Positions 55,877-64,000 of a DNA stretch of 64,000 nucleotides are shown here, in pieces (the first letter of the stretch is position 1; each line of letters opens with the position of its first letter). A model generated the notes under the pieces. The model did not search any database and was not told the DNA's origin. It worked only from the letters and a program-made list of their open reading frames with translations. Location of the stretch: assembly GCA_022599575.1 (NCBI GenBank), contig JAHZMA010000086.1, positions 62,001-126,000 of the forward strand. The letters are read 5' to 3'. The position numbers and the translations under genes were made by a program. This stretch comes from Alphaproteobacteria bacterium. Its GTDB lineage: Bacteria; Pseudomonadota; Alphaproteobacteria; JABAAW01; JAHZMA01.

Positions 55877-56889
55877 TTTACAACTGCTGCACCCCATGCA
55901 AAACCTCCGCCCAATGCTGTCATACCCACAATATCACCTTGCTTTAATTTACCCGATACAACCCCATGATGCAAGGCTACAGGAATAGTTGCGGCAGCGA
56001 TATTAGCATGTTCATGCACGGTTGCGAATACTTTTTCATCAGGAATGCCTAATCTTTCAGCAACGGCGTTCATGATACGGATATTGGCTTGATGCGGTGC
56101 CAGCCAATCTAATGCTTCTATATCTAACCCTGCCTCTTGCAACACGATTTGCATCGATTCTGACATGTAATTGACCGCATGCTTAAATACTTCTTTGCCA
56201 TTCATATGAATCGCCCCGATTGTTTTGCCACTAGAGCCCGGACCACCATCAACATAAAGCGAATCGTAATAGGCGCCATCACTCCATACGCGGCCGTGAA
56301 GATAGCCACGCCCATCATATTCAACATGTTTATCAATCGGCACAGCATCAAGCAACATTGCACCCGCACCATCGCCAAACAAGATACAGGTATTTCTATC
56401 GTTCCAATCAACGAAACGGCTATATAAATCAGCACCTATCACCAATGCGCGCTTATAAAGCCCCTGACTCAGCAAACTATTGGCAGTTACCAAAGCGTAA
56501 ATAAAGCCCGCACAAACCGCTTGTATGTCAAATGCCGCACCGCGAATGCCTAACGCCTGTTGAACGCGGGTGGCAGTGGCAGGAAACACATTATCAGGCG
56601 AAGAAGTGGCAACAATCACCAAATCAATATGGTCGCAATCGGTTTGCAGTTGATTAATAAGATTTTTAGCCGCCGCCACCGCAAGACTTGATGTGTTTTC
56701 TTCTTTAGCTGCAATATGTCTGCGAAAAATACCAGTGCGTTGTCTTATCCATTCATCGGAAGTATCAATTTTTTTCTCTAATTCTTTATTATCGATAATT
56801 TGTTGTGGCAGGTAAGAATCAACCCCCATAATGACAGTTTTATAATTTCCGCCATTATGATTGCCGATATTAAGAACCATTGGCTTCAT
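55870..56889 (-). CDS. fabH: 3-oxoacyl-[acyl-carrier-protein] synthase III
   Basis: FabH condenses acetyl-CoA with malonyl-ACP to start fatty acid synthesis. Catalytic Cys in DIQAVCAGFIYAL, His in WLAPHQANIRI, and Asn in HEHANIAAATIPVAL; DTSDEWIRQRTGIFRRHI and TSSPDNVFPATATRVQ are typical. 339 residues. The start overlaps plsX by 20 nt; an ATG three codons in (56880) is an alternative. Part of the conserved rpmF-plsX-fabH group. Confidence 0.96.
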   Translation of the reverse strand: MKPMVLNIGNHNGGNYKTVIMGVDSYLPQQIIDNKELEKKIDTSDEWIRQRTGIFRRHIAAKEENTSSLAVAAAKNLINQLQTDCDHIDLVIVATSSPDNVFPATATRVQQALGIRGAAFDIQAVCAGFIYALVTANSLLSQGLYKRALVIGADLYSRFVDWNDRNTCILFGDGAGAMLLDAVPIDKHVEYDGRGYLHGRVWSDGAYYDSLYVDGGPGSSGKTIGAIHMNGKEVFKHAVNYMSESMQIVLQEAGLDIEALDWLAPHQANIRIMNAVAERLGIPDEKVFATVHEHANIAAATIPVALHHGVVSGKLKQGDIVGMTALGGGFAWGAAVVKW

Positions 56890-57901
56890 CTCTCATTAAA
56901 GATGGCAATTCAGCATTCACCTTTGCCAAAAAACCATGTTGAATCGTATCAATCCCCACCGATATGGCATGGGCAAAACCAAGCGAATCTGTGCCACCAT
57001 GACTTTTCACCACAATACCATTAAGCCCTAAAAACACCGCACCATTATGGACACGTGGGTCAACCCTATGAAAAAAATGCTTCATCGGTCCACGCATCAA
57101 GAAGAAGCCAATTTTCGTCAAAAAACCAGAGCTATAGACATTTTTAATGCCAATCATTAAGAAGTTTGCCACCCCTTCCATCGCTTTTAAGGCGATATTA
57201 CCGCTATAGCCATCCATCACCACCACATCTACTTTGCCTGCAACAATTTCATTGGCCTCTATAAAGCCTTTATAATTGATGGTTTCTGGAATTTTTTCTA
57301 GCAAGGCAGCGGCGGCGCGCACTTCATCGGGGCCTTTCAACGCTTCTGAGCCAATATTTAATAAACCCACTGTAGGCTTTTCAATGCCCAATGTGGCATT
57401 GGCAAAAATTTTACCCATTAAGGCGAATTGTTCAAGCTGATAAGGGGTTGCGCTGATATTCGCGCCCAAATCAAGCATAACAGTCTCACCACGTATGGTA
57501 GGGCATAAAGATGCCATTGCAGGGCGTTCAATCCCTTCCACAACTTTAATCATTATCTTTGCCATGCCCATTAATGCACCAGTATTACCCGCTGAGATAA
57601 CGCAATCAACTTGGTTTTCACGCAAAGCGTTTAATGCCAGCCCCATCGATGAATTTCTGCCACGTCTAATTGCATTAGAGGGCGATTCATCCATTGTAAC
57701 AACCTCATCAGTATGGATAATATCCACCTTATCAACAATGGGCGCAAAATGTTTTTTTGCCAATAATGGTTGAATCTTATCCCTATTGCCAAACACAATA
57801 AAATGCACATTGGGGTAGCGTTGAGCTGCACGTAAAATGCCCCCTATCACCATCAAAGGCGAGCGATCGCCCCCCATACCATCTATTGCGACTTTAATCA
57901 T
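56870..57901 (-). CDS. plsX: phosphate acyltransferase PlsX
   Basis: PlsX makes acyl-phosphate from acyl-ACP for phospholipid synthesis. VAIDGMGGDRSPLMVIGG start, SAGNTGALMGMAKI, LDLGANISATPYQLEQFA, LLNIGSEALKG, DVVVMDGYSGNIALKAMEG and LGLNGIVVKSHGGTDSLGF are all present. 343 residues. Preceded by rpmF, with a strong stem-loop in the gap. Confidence 0.97.
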   Translation of the reverse strand: MIKVAIDGMGGDRSPLMVIGGILRAAQRYPNVHFIVFGNRDKIQPLLAKKHFAPIVDKVDIIHTDEVVTMDESPSNAIRRGRNSSMGLALNALRENQVDCVISAGNTGALMGMAKIMIKVVEGIERPAMASLCPTIRGETVMLDLGANISATPYQLEQFALMGKIFANATLGIEKPTVGLLNIGSEALKGPDEVRAAAALLEKIPETINYKGFIEANEIVAGKVDVVVMDGYSGNIALKAMEGVANFLMIGIKNVYSSGFLTKIGFFLMRGPMKHFFHRVDPRVHNGAVFLGLNGIVVKSHGGTDSLGFAHAISVGIDTIQHGFLAKVNAELPSLMRDEANGS

Positions 57902-57925
57902 TTTCCGATACCCTTTTTGAAGACA

Positions 57926-57943
57926 GGCGTTAAAAATAACGCC
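57926..57943 (-). promoter_or_regulatory. stem-loop between rpmF and plsX
   Basis: A perfect 7-bp stem (GGCGTTA/TAACGCC) with a 4-nt loop lies 7 nt after the rpmF stop and 25 nt before the plsX ATG. No T tract follows on the minus strand, so it is more likely an mRNA processing or stability element than a terminator. Confidence 0.5.
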
Positions 57944-57949
57944 CAGCCA

Positions 57950-58153
57950 TTAAGCGGCGTCTTCTTCTTCAATTTCTTGCTTGGCAATAACGATTTCTTT
58001 ACCATTGTAATGACCGCATTCACGACAAACATTATGTGGCATTTTCATTTCGCCACATTGCGGACATTCTTGCCAATCTTTATTGGCAATAGCATCATGC
58101 GAACGCCTTTTATCACGACGCGAAGGGGTGACTTTTCTTTTAGGAACTGCCAT
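57950..58153 (-). CDS. rpmF: 50S ribosomal protein L32
   Basis: 67 residues: MAVPKRKVTPSRRDKRRSHD at the start and a four-Cys zinc ribbon (ECPQCGEMKMPHNVCRECG). AGGAGAG lies 7 nt before the ATG at 58153; the frame is open further upstream but that is not L32. Acidic C-terminal tail (EIEEEDAA). Upstream of plsX-fabH as in many bacteria. Confidence 0.96.
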   Translation of the reverse strand: MAVPKRKVTPSRRDKRRSHDAIANKDWQECPQCGEMKMPHNVCRECGHYNGKEIVIAKQEIEEEDAA

Positions 58154-58237
58154 TGAAACAATCTCTCCTGTTATAATTGAGAATAAAACGCAATATTTAG
58201 CTGATTCATAACAAAAGTGCAAGTGTTATTATTTTAC

Positions 58238-58744
58238 TCATATTTTAGATGTAATATTTTGAGCAACAATTTGGCTATTTTCAGCATGTTCAGGCGATAA
58301 TGGCAGGTTTAGCGATAATTCTTGCACCAGATAATCGGTAAGTGGCAATATTTCGGTATCGAAGATTTCCGCCTCGTTCAAATCAAGCACTATTTCCTTA
58401 TGATTTTTTGCCTTTGGCGGCTGATAAAGCAACGCAATCGTAAAATCAAAATTAAATTGCGCGCGTATTTCATCATATGTAAGCACCGAATATTGTTGAT
58501 AATCAACATGAACAGCGCCGTTTAAGATAAATTCCTTACTGCTTTTACGAATCAATTCTATCGCACCTTTTAATTGGTTGATTTTGCTTAATTCTAGCCT
58601 TTGTGCGATGGCATAACATTCTGCTTCATTGCCATGATAGATGTAATCATGCGCGCCCAATGGTAATTTTTGCAATTTCAGCTGATAATCAAGCCCGATT
58701 TTCAATGATTTTTTTTGGGGTTTTTTTTGGGGTTTCTGTTCCAT
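58238..58744 (-). CDS. DUF177 (YceD) family protein
   Basis: 168 residues. DUF177 proteins sit beside rpmF across bacteria and are linked to 23S rRNA metabolism and processing. The C-terminal half fits the family (VLTYDEIRAQFNF, NEAEIFDTEILPLTDYLVQELSLNLPLSPEH split as DYLVQELSLNLPLSPEH). The N-terminus is Lys-rich with a KKPQKK repeat. TAATG overlap with the chaperone gene upstream. The CxxC seen in some members is not present. Confidence 0.85.
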   Translation of the reverse strand: MEQKPQKKPQKKSLKIGLDYQLKLQKLPLGAHDYIYHGNEAECYAIAQRLELSKINQLKGAIELIRKSSKEFILNGAVHVDYQQYSVLTYDEIRAQFNFDFTIALLYQPPKAKNHKEIVLDLNEAEIFDTEILPLTDYLVQELSLNLPLSPEHAENSQIVAQNITSKI

Positions 58745-59316
58745 TACACGCCACCATTATCACCGTGTAAATTCAACTCGCCCCAGATAAAATCATCTTG
58801 CCTTATTTGCGCGCCCGAATAATGTTGTAAATGTTGCGTTTGTTGCCAAATATAAGCGCATAATTGCTTGATTTGTGCTTCGCTCGGCATTTTTTCACTT
58901 TTGCGATAAATATTCCGCACCACAACTTGCTCAAGCAAAGCCTCATCTTGGCTTTCAAATGCCTGCCCATAATTCTCCATTCTGCCGTAAAATGCTTTTA
59001 ACATGCCTTTAATACGCTTGCCAACCGCCAAATCACCAACGCCTAATTCACGAAAATTATGATCTAAATCTTCTATCATCACCTCAATCAGCTCTTTGCC
59101 AAACTGCCGATGCACATCGCTATCATCACAATGTGATAACCTATATAGCACCATCACCATATGCAAGACCAACGAATCGAATCTGCCATCGGGCGTATCT
59201 GGCACGCCCCAATCACTAAATATTTTTTGCTTGCGCGCCTGTGCCACAATGCTAGAATATAAAATATCAGCATGATATTTGCGTGGTGCTAGGATTCTAT
59301 TGATAAGGTGAAACAT
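58744..59316 (-). CDS. ubiquinol-cytochrome c chaperone family protein (CBP3-like)
   Basis: 190 residues. Matches the CBP3/UQCC1 family (PF03981) involved in cytochrome bc1 assembly: PDTPDGRFDSLVLHMVMVLYRL, FGKELIEVMIEDLDHNFREL, VGDLAVGKRIKGMLKAFYGR. The family is characteristic of Alphaproteobacteria and mitochondria, which supports the taxonomic call. Divergent from bamE, the conserved neighbour. Confidence 0.92.
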   Translation of the reverse strand: MFHLINRILAPRKYHADILYSSIVAQARKQKIFSDWGVPDTPDGRFDSLVLHMVMVLYRLSHCDDSDVHRQFGKELIEVMIEDLDHNFRELGVGDLAVGKRIKGMLKAFYGRMENYGQAFESQDEALLEQVVVRNIYRKSEKMPSEAQIKQLCAYIWQQTQHLQHYSGAQIRQDDFIWGELNLHGDNGGV

Positions 59317-59384
59317 TTTTCTTACATTGTTAAAAAATTACTCTCTTGTTTTACTGCTATTTTTTTGTTATTGAAAGAGAAATC

Positions 59385-59804
59385 ATGATTTATCGACATT
59401 TTATATTACCCTTATTCAGCATCATCATGCTCAACGCTTGCGTGGGCATCACCCATAGCGGTGCCTCAATCTATGATGACGAGTTTAGCACCATAGAAGC
59501 AGGGGCAAGCAAACAAGATGTTGTTAATGCTATCGGCTCGCCTAGCGTTTATGGCTATGAGGACGATAGAAAATGGTATTATGTTAATACAATATGGCAT
59601 CGCCTGCTGTTTTTTCCTTACCGTTTGCACAAGCGGACATTGATAACGATAGAATTTGATGATGAAGAATTGGTGGCGATGAAGCAAACCGACGATATTA
59701 CAACGCATAAGCAGATTAAGCCCGATGAGCGCATCACCCCAACATTAGGCGTGAAAACTGGTATTATTGGTGAAATTTTCGGCAATATTGGTGGTGTGCA
59801 TTAA
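59385..59804 (+). CDS. bamE: outer membrane assembly lipoprotein BamE (SmpA)
   Basis: 139 residues from ATG at 59385 (MIYRHFILPLFS), with AAGAGA 4 nt upstream; an upstream ATG at 59346 lacks support. Signal peptide with lipobox LNAC, then the BamE fold: EFSTIEAGASKQDVVNAIGSPS and DDRKWYYVNT. BamE is a lipoprotein of the BAM complex that inserts outer membrane proteins. Confidence 0.92.
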   Translation: MIYRHFILPLFSIIMLNACVGITHSGASIYDDEFSTIEAGASKQDVVNAIGSPSVYGYEDDRKWYYVNTIWHRLLFFPYRLHKRTLITIEFDDEELVAMKQTDDITTHKQIKPDERITPTLGVKTGIIGEIFGNIGGVH

Positions 59805-59815
59805 TAAGCAATAAT

Positions 59816-60823
59816 ATGCCTCATTTTCTTAATCAACATTATCCTGCAACCAGAATGCGTCGTAACCGCGTTTGCGATTCTGTGCGCCGTCTTACCCAAG
59901 AGCATCATTTATCTGCCAATGATTTGATTCAGCCTTTCTTTGTGATTGAAGGCGATAATACTCAAGAAGCCATCACTGCCATGCCCGAAATTTATCGCTA
60001 TTCGATAGATTTACTGGTTGCTCAAGCCAAGCAAGCCTACAATTTAGGAATTCCTGCGATTGCGATTTTCCCTAAAATTGATATACACCTGAAAGATGAG
60101 CGTGGCACAGAAGCACTTAATCCTGATAATCTGGTTTGCCGTGCGGTGCGCGCCGTTAAGCAAGCCGTGCCAGATTTAATGGTGATTTGCGATGTTGCGC
60201 TAGACCCTTACACCACGCATGGGCATGATGGCGTGCTGAACACAATAGGCGATGTTGATAATGATGCAACATTGGAAATTTTGGTAAAGCAGGCGTTATT
60301 ACAAGCAAAAGCGGGCTGTGATACCCTTGCGCCATCAGATATGATGGATGGGCGTATCGGCGCTATTCGCATGGCATTAGAAGGCGCGAAACTTACCAAT
60401 ATTCGCATCATGAGCTATGCCGCAAAATATGCTTCGGGTTTTTACGCGCCTTTTCGCGAAGCGGTCGGGTCGGGCGCACTGTTAACAGGTGATAAGAAAA
60501 CCTATCAAATGAACCCTGCCAACCATAAAGAAGCCTTGCAGGAAATTGCGCTTGATATTCAAGAAGGTGCTGACCTTATCATCGTTAAACCGGGCATGCC
60601 CTATTTAGATATTATCGCCCGTGCCTCAGATACGTTTACCGTGCCGATTATTGCCTATCAGGTATCAGGCGAATATAGCATGTTGATGGGGGCGAATAAC
60701 CCCGATTTAATGCTTGAAGCTCTGCTTTGTTTTAAGCGCGCTGGTGCATCTGGTATCATCACCTATTATGCGATGAGTGCTGTGAATAATTCACCCAATA
60801 ATTTGCCAAAAATAATCGTATAA
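59816..60823 (+). CDS. hemB: delta-aminolevulinic acid dehydratase (porphobilinogen synthase)
   Basis: HemB condenses two 5-aminolevulinates to porphobilinogen in haem synthesis. RMRRNRVCDSVRRLTQEH, DLIQPFFVIEG, the metal site region VALDPYTTHGHDGV with Asp in place of the zinc-binding Cys (an Mg-dependent type), and lysines in SYAAKYASGFYAPFREA and IIVKPGMPYLD. 335 residues. Follows bamE by 11 nt. Confidence 0.97.
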   Translation: MPHFLNQHYPATRMRRNRVCDSVRRLTQEHHLSANDLIQPFFVIEGDNTQEAITAMPEIYRYSIDLLVAQAKQAYNLGIPAIAIFPKIDIHLKDERGTEALNPDNLVCRAVRAVKQAVPDLMVICDVALDPYTTHGHDGVLNTIGDVDNDATLEILVKQALLQAKAGCDTLAPSDMMDGRIGAIRMALEGAKLTNIRIMSYAAKYASGFYAPFREAVGSGALLTGDKKTYQMNPANHKEALQEIALDIQEGADLIIVKPGMPYLDIIARASDTFTVPIIAYQVSGEYSMLMGANNPDLMLEALLCFKRAGASGIITYYAMSAVNNSPNNLPKIIV

Positions 60824-60850
60824 AATCGCCTCCATTCTATGTGCGCTACC

Positions 60851-60879
60851 TTGTTTCTATCGCTTTAATATGGTATAAA
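60851..60879 (+). promoter_or_regulatory. promoter of gyrA
   Basis: TTGTTT (60851-60856), 17-nt spacer, TATAAA (60874-60879), 31 nt before the gyrA ATG. The same hexamers and spacing occur at the ntrX-like promoter. Confidence 0.5.
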
Positions 60880-60910
60880 TTAGCACAGTCAATCACAAGA
60901 AAGCAAAGCA

Positions 60911-63658
60911 ATGAACGAACCCCTTAATAACCCTCTTATCACCATCGAAGATGAAATGAGTCGCGCCTATATGGATTACGCGATGAGCGTTATTATCAGC
61001 CGTGCCATTCCTGATGTGCGTGATGGCTTGAAGCCCGTGCATCGACGCATTTTATACGCCATGAAAGAAGGCGGTTACGAAGCCAATAAGCCATTCCGCA
61101 AATCAGCAAGGATTGTGGGTGACGTGATGGGTAAATATCACCCACATGGTGATAGCGCAATTTATGATGCGATGGTGCGGATGGCGCAAGAATTTTCTAT
61201 GCGTTTGCCATTGGTAAGCGGACAAGGCAATTTTGGTTCAATGGATGGCGATAAAGCTGCCGCCATGCGCTATACCGAAGCGCGCCTGAATCTGGCATCA
61301 GAAACCATATTGTTAGATATTGAAAAAGATACGGTTGATTTCAAGCCCAATTATGATGAAACCGAAAGCGAACCTGTGGTATTGCCCACGCGGATTCCTA
61401 ATCTTTTGGTTAATGGCACGGGCGGTATTGCGGTGGGTATGGCAACCAATATTCCTCCCCATAATTTAGGCGAAATCATTAGCGGTACGCTTGCCCTGCT
61501 TGATGACCCCAATATTTCTGATAATGATTTATGCGATTTCATCCCCGCGCCTGATTTTCCAACGGGTGGCATTATCATTGGTAAATCACAAATTCGCCGC
61601 GCCTATTTAACGGGCAAAGGCGGGTTTATCATTCGGTCGCGCACACATTTTGAAAAAATCAGCAATACCCGTCAAGCGATTGTTGTTACTGAAATTCCGT
61701 TTCAACTCAATAAATCGCGTATGTTAGAAAAAATTGCCGAATTGGTGCGTGATAAAGTGATTGAAGGCATCAGCGAATTGCGTGATGAATCCGACCGTAG
61801 TGGCGTTAGGGTGGTGATTGAGCTGAAAGCCAATCAACAAGAAAATGTTATTCTGGCGCAATTATTAAAATTCACTCCAATGGAACAGCGTTTTTCTATC
61901 AATATGCTGGCACTTTACGATAATAAGCCAGAATTGCTGAGTTTGCGTAAAGTTTTGCAAGCGTTTCTGGCGTTTCGCGAACAAGTGATTATCAGGCGTA
62001 CGCGTTGGCATTTGCAAAAAGCACGCGTTCGGGCGCATCATCTGGCGGGCTTGCTGGTGGCGTTGCATCATATCGACCGCGTGATTGAAATGATTAAGAG
62101 CGCGCCCGACCCACAAACTGCGCGCATCAGCTTAATGGAAGAAAATTGGGAAATCAGCGAAATCGGACTATTTTTAGCGCGCATTGACCGCATCGTTAGC
62201 TCAGATTTGCCCGATTTAGAGCCATTAGAGCATTACAAGCTTTCCGAAGAACAAGCAAAAGCTATTCTTGATTTACGCCTGCACCGCCTAACGGGTATGG
62301 AACGCAATAAATTGATGGAAGAGGCAGAAAAGCTTGCGATTGCGATTGAAGATTATATTGATATTTTGCAAACAGCCTCGCGGCGCAAAGCGGTGATGCG
62401 TGAAGAATTAGAGCATATCAAAGAAGAATTTTCTGACCCCCGTCGCACCGAAATTAGCGATGAAATGCTAGATGATGATACTGATATTGAAGATTTGATT
62501 CAGCGCGAAGATATGGTAATTACCGTGACTCATAAGGGCTATATTAAGCGTGTGCCTTTAGGCGTGTATCGTGCGCAAAAACGCGGTGGGCGTGGCCGTG
62601 CGGGTATGAGCCTGCGTGATGAGGATTTTGTCTATCAAGTGTTGCAAGCCAGCACCCATACCAGCCTTCTATTCTTTACAAATAAAGGCATTGTGTATCA
62701 AGAAAAAGTATGGCGCTTACCGCAAGGCGAACCACAACATCGGGGCAAACCGCTGATTAACACAATTCCGCTTGATACTGATGAAACCATCACCTCTATC
62801 ATGGCATTACCCGAAACAATTGATGATTCGCTCTCTATCATGTTTGCCACCAGTAGTGGGCATGTGCGCCGTAACAGCCTCAGAGATTTTGAAAATATTC
62901 GCCGCAGTGGCCTTATCGCCATGAAGCTAACCGAAGAAAGCGGTATGCTTATCAGCACCGTGATTTGTAGCAATGATGATGATATTGTATTAAGTTCAGC
63001 CAAAGGCAATGCAATTCGCTTTAAGGCAGATGATATTAGGCTATTTGCGGGGCGCAATGCGGTGGGTGTGCGTGGCATTAGATTAGGCGATGATGATAAA
63101 TTGGTGAGCATGTCTATTCTAGCGCATCATGAATATGATGGCGAAACGCGTGAAAATTACAGCCGTTATAGTAATTTAAGCAGGCGTGATGCTGCATCAC
63201 TTTCAGCAGAAGAGCAACAGCTTTTGCAAAAATTAGAAGAAAATCCTGATATGGCAAATATGTGGGAGCAAGATGAGTTTTTACTCACCGTTACCGAAAA
63301 TGGCTTTGGCAAAAGAAGCACTGGCTTTGATTATCGTATCACTGGGCGTGGTGGCAAAGGCATTACCAATATCAATGTTTCTGAACGCAATGGCAATGTG
63401 GTGGCTTCTTTCCCTGCCAGTAATAGCGACCATATTATGATGGTAACCAATAAAGGGCAACTGATTCGATGCCCCGTGCGCGATATTAATATTATCGGCA
63501 GACGTACGCAAGGTGTTACGCTCTTTAAGACTGAAGCCGATGAATATGTGGTATCGGTGGCAAAAATTGCCGAAGATGAGAATGACGATAATAATGAGAA
63601 TGGCGATAATGCCGAAAATGAAAATATTGATAGCAATAGCGATACGGAACAAACATGA
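60911..63658 (+). CDS. gyrA: DNA gyrase subunit A
   Basis: GyrA cuts and rejoins DNA in negative supercoiling. The breakage-reunion domain has [38 protein letters not shown] and the catalytic Tyr in [11 protein letters not shown]; the QRDR reads [11 protein letters not shown], with Ser-Asp-like wild-type-looking context (D-S-A). The C-terminal wrapping domain has the GyrA box QKRGGRG and six propeller blades, and ends in a long Asp/Glu/Asn-rich tail. 915 residues. Overlaps coaD by 4 nt (ATGA). Confidence 0.97.
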   Translation: MNEPLNNPLITIEDEMSRAYMDYAMSVIISRAIPDVRDGLKPVHRRILYAMKEGGYEANKPFRKSARIVGDVMGKYHPHGDSAIYDAMVRMAQEFSMRLPLVSGQGNFGSMDGDKAAAMRYTEARLNLASETILLDIEKDTVDFKPNYDETESEPVVLPTRIPNLLVNGTGGIAVGMATNIPPHNLGEIISGTLALLDDPNISDNDLCDFIPAPDFPTGGIIIGKSQIRRAYLTGKGGFIIRSRTHFEKISNTRQAIVVTEIPFQLNKSRMLEKIAELVRDKVIEGISELRDESDRSGVRVVIELKANQQENVILAQLLKFTPMEQRFSINMLALYDNKPELLSLRKVLQAFLAFREQVIIRRTRWHLQKARVRAHHLAGLLVALHHIDRVIEMIKSAPDPQTARISLMEENWEISEIGLFLARIDRIVSSDLPDLEPLEHYKLSEEQAKAILDLRLHRLTGMERNKLMEEAEKLAIAIEDYIDILQTASRRKAVMREELEHIKEEFSDPRRTEISDEMLDDDTDIEDLIQREDMVITVTHKGYIKRVPLGVYRAQKRGGRGRAGMSLRDEDFVYQVLQASTHTSLLFFTNKGIVYQEKVWRLPQGEPQHRGKPLINTIPLDTDETITSIMALPETIDDSLSIMFATSSGHVRRNSLRDFENIRRSGLIAMKLTEESGMLISTVICSNDDDIVLSSAKGNAIRFKADDIRLFAGRNAVGVRGIRLGDDDKLVSMSILAHHEYDGETRENYSRYSNLSRRDAASLSAEEQQLLQKLEENPDMANMWEQDEFLLTVTENGFGKRSTGFDYRITGRGGKGITNINVSERNGNVVASFPASNSDHIMMVTNKGQLIRCPVRDINIIGRRTQGVTLFKTEADEYVVSVAKIAEDENDDNNENGDNAENENIDSNSDTEQT

Positions 63659-64000
63659 GTGTGATTGCCGTTTATCCTGGCACGTTTGACCCATTCACCT
63701 ATGGGCATTGCGATGTTGCTTGCCGTGCTGCAAAATTAGTAGATAAATTGATTATTGCTGTTTCGGTGCATATGAAAAAAAACACTCTATTTTCAGCCGA
63801 TGAGCGTATCGCGCTCACCCAAGATGCGTTGGCTGAATATAATGCTGAATTGGCGCAAAAAATGGTGGTGTTGAAATTTGATAATTTACTGGTTGATTTT
63901 ATGAAGCAACATCAGTGCGATACGATATTTCGCGGTTTACGTGCCACCACCGATTTTGAATATGAATTTCAAATGGCGAGCATTAACCGCCAATTAAAAG
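63655..64000 (+). CDS. coaD: phosphopantetheine adenylyltransferase, 3' part missing at window edge
   Basis: CoaD adenylates 4'-phosphopantetheine in coenzyme A synthesis. Visible: [20 protein letters not shown] with the nucleotidyl-transferase (T/H)xGH motif, [19 protein letters not shown], and [23 protein letters not shown] at 63655 overlaps the gyrA stop (ATGA). About 115 residues are present; the remainder lies beyond the window. Confidence 0.96.
   Translation, partial: MSVIAVYPGTFDPFTYGHCDVACRAAKLVDKLIIAVSVHMKKNTLFSADERIALTQDALAEYNAELAQKMVVLKFDNLLVDFMKQHQCDTIFRGLRATTDFEYEFQMASINRQLK

Overview
The window reads as a contiguous piece of an alphaproteobacterial chromosome of moderate to low GC (about 40% judged by eye, with far more AT-rich patches at 4.2-8.2 kb and in the NtrX-like gene). 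The assignment rests on gene order and gene content: mdh-sucC-sucD-sucA-sucB; rpiB-glyA-nrdR-ribD-ribE-ribH-nusB-thiL; a CBP3-type cytochrome bc1 chaperone next to DUF177, rpmF, plsX and fabH; NtrX-trkA-D-amino-acid aminotransferase; ispD/ispF-pgpA-cinA; and dsbA-smc. No insertion sequence, prophage, CRISPR array, rRNA or tRNA was seen. Genes are tightly packed, often with 1-11 nt start/stop overlaps, and the only non-coding gap above 300 bp is 4202-4594.

Layout. 1-4.2 kb (minus strand): rpsI (cut by the window edge), rplM, a YgjP-type metallopeptidase, cobB/cbiA and a divergent polysaccharide deacetylase. 4.6-8.2 kb (minus): a four-gene peptide/Sap-type ABC transporter operon whose two ATPases have lost key catalytic motifs. 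8.3-13.5 kb (minus): etfA, etfB, a dimethylglycine/sarcosine dehydrogenase-type FAD-GcvT fusion, and folD, a plausible demethylation and one-carbon module. 13.6-17.2 kb (minus): ispG, rodZ-like, lysC. 17.3-34.2 kb (mostly plus): ubiG, rnd, two tandem GNAT genes on the minus strand, the TCA block mdh-sucCDAB, prfB with an intact programmed +1 frameshift site, an orphan iron-type permease, an M23 peptidase, thyX, efp and suhB. 34.2-39.2 kb (minus): cheW, a HAD hydrolase, dat, trkA and a degenerate NtrX-like regulator. 39.4-42.0 kb (plus): ispD, ispF, pgpA, cinA-like, and a cyclic-nucleotide-binding domain protein. 42.0-53.0 kb (minus): thiL-nusB-ribH-ribE-ribD-nrdR-glyA-rpiB-merR-ihfA, then smc and dsbA. 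53.2-54.8 kb: a six-TM chemoreceptor on the plus strand. 54.8-59.3 kb (minus): an orphan periplasmic binding protein, fabH, plsX, rpmF, DUF177, bc1 chaperone. 59.4-64 kb (plus): bamE, hemB, gyrA, coaD (cut by the window edge).

Most of the content is housekeeping. The points of greatest interest are (i) the ABC operon with four intact reading frames but degenerate nucleotide-binding sites; (ii) an NtrX-like protein with no NtrY beside it, a broken Walker B and a missing sensor-II arginine but a well preserved DNA-binding domain, facing a triple palindrome array (CAA-N3-TTG cores at a 14-bp period) in the ntrX/ispD divergent promoter region; (iii) a probable leaderless ispD; (iv) a dehydrogenase promoter whose -10 and -35 are each covered by an arm of an inverted repeat; and (v) orphan transport components (FbpB-like permease, sugar-type binding protein) embedded in housekeeping operons. 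Promoter calls are pattern matches only.
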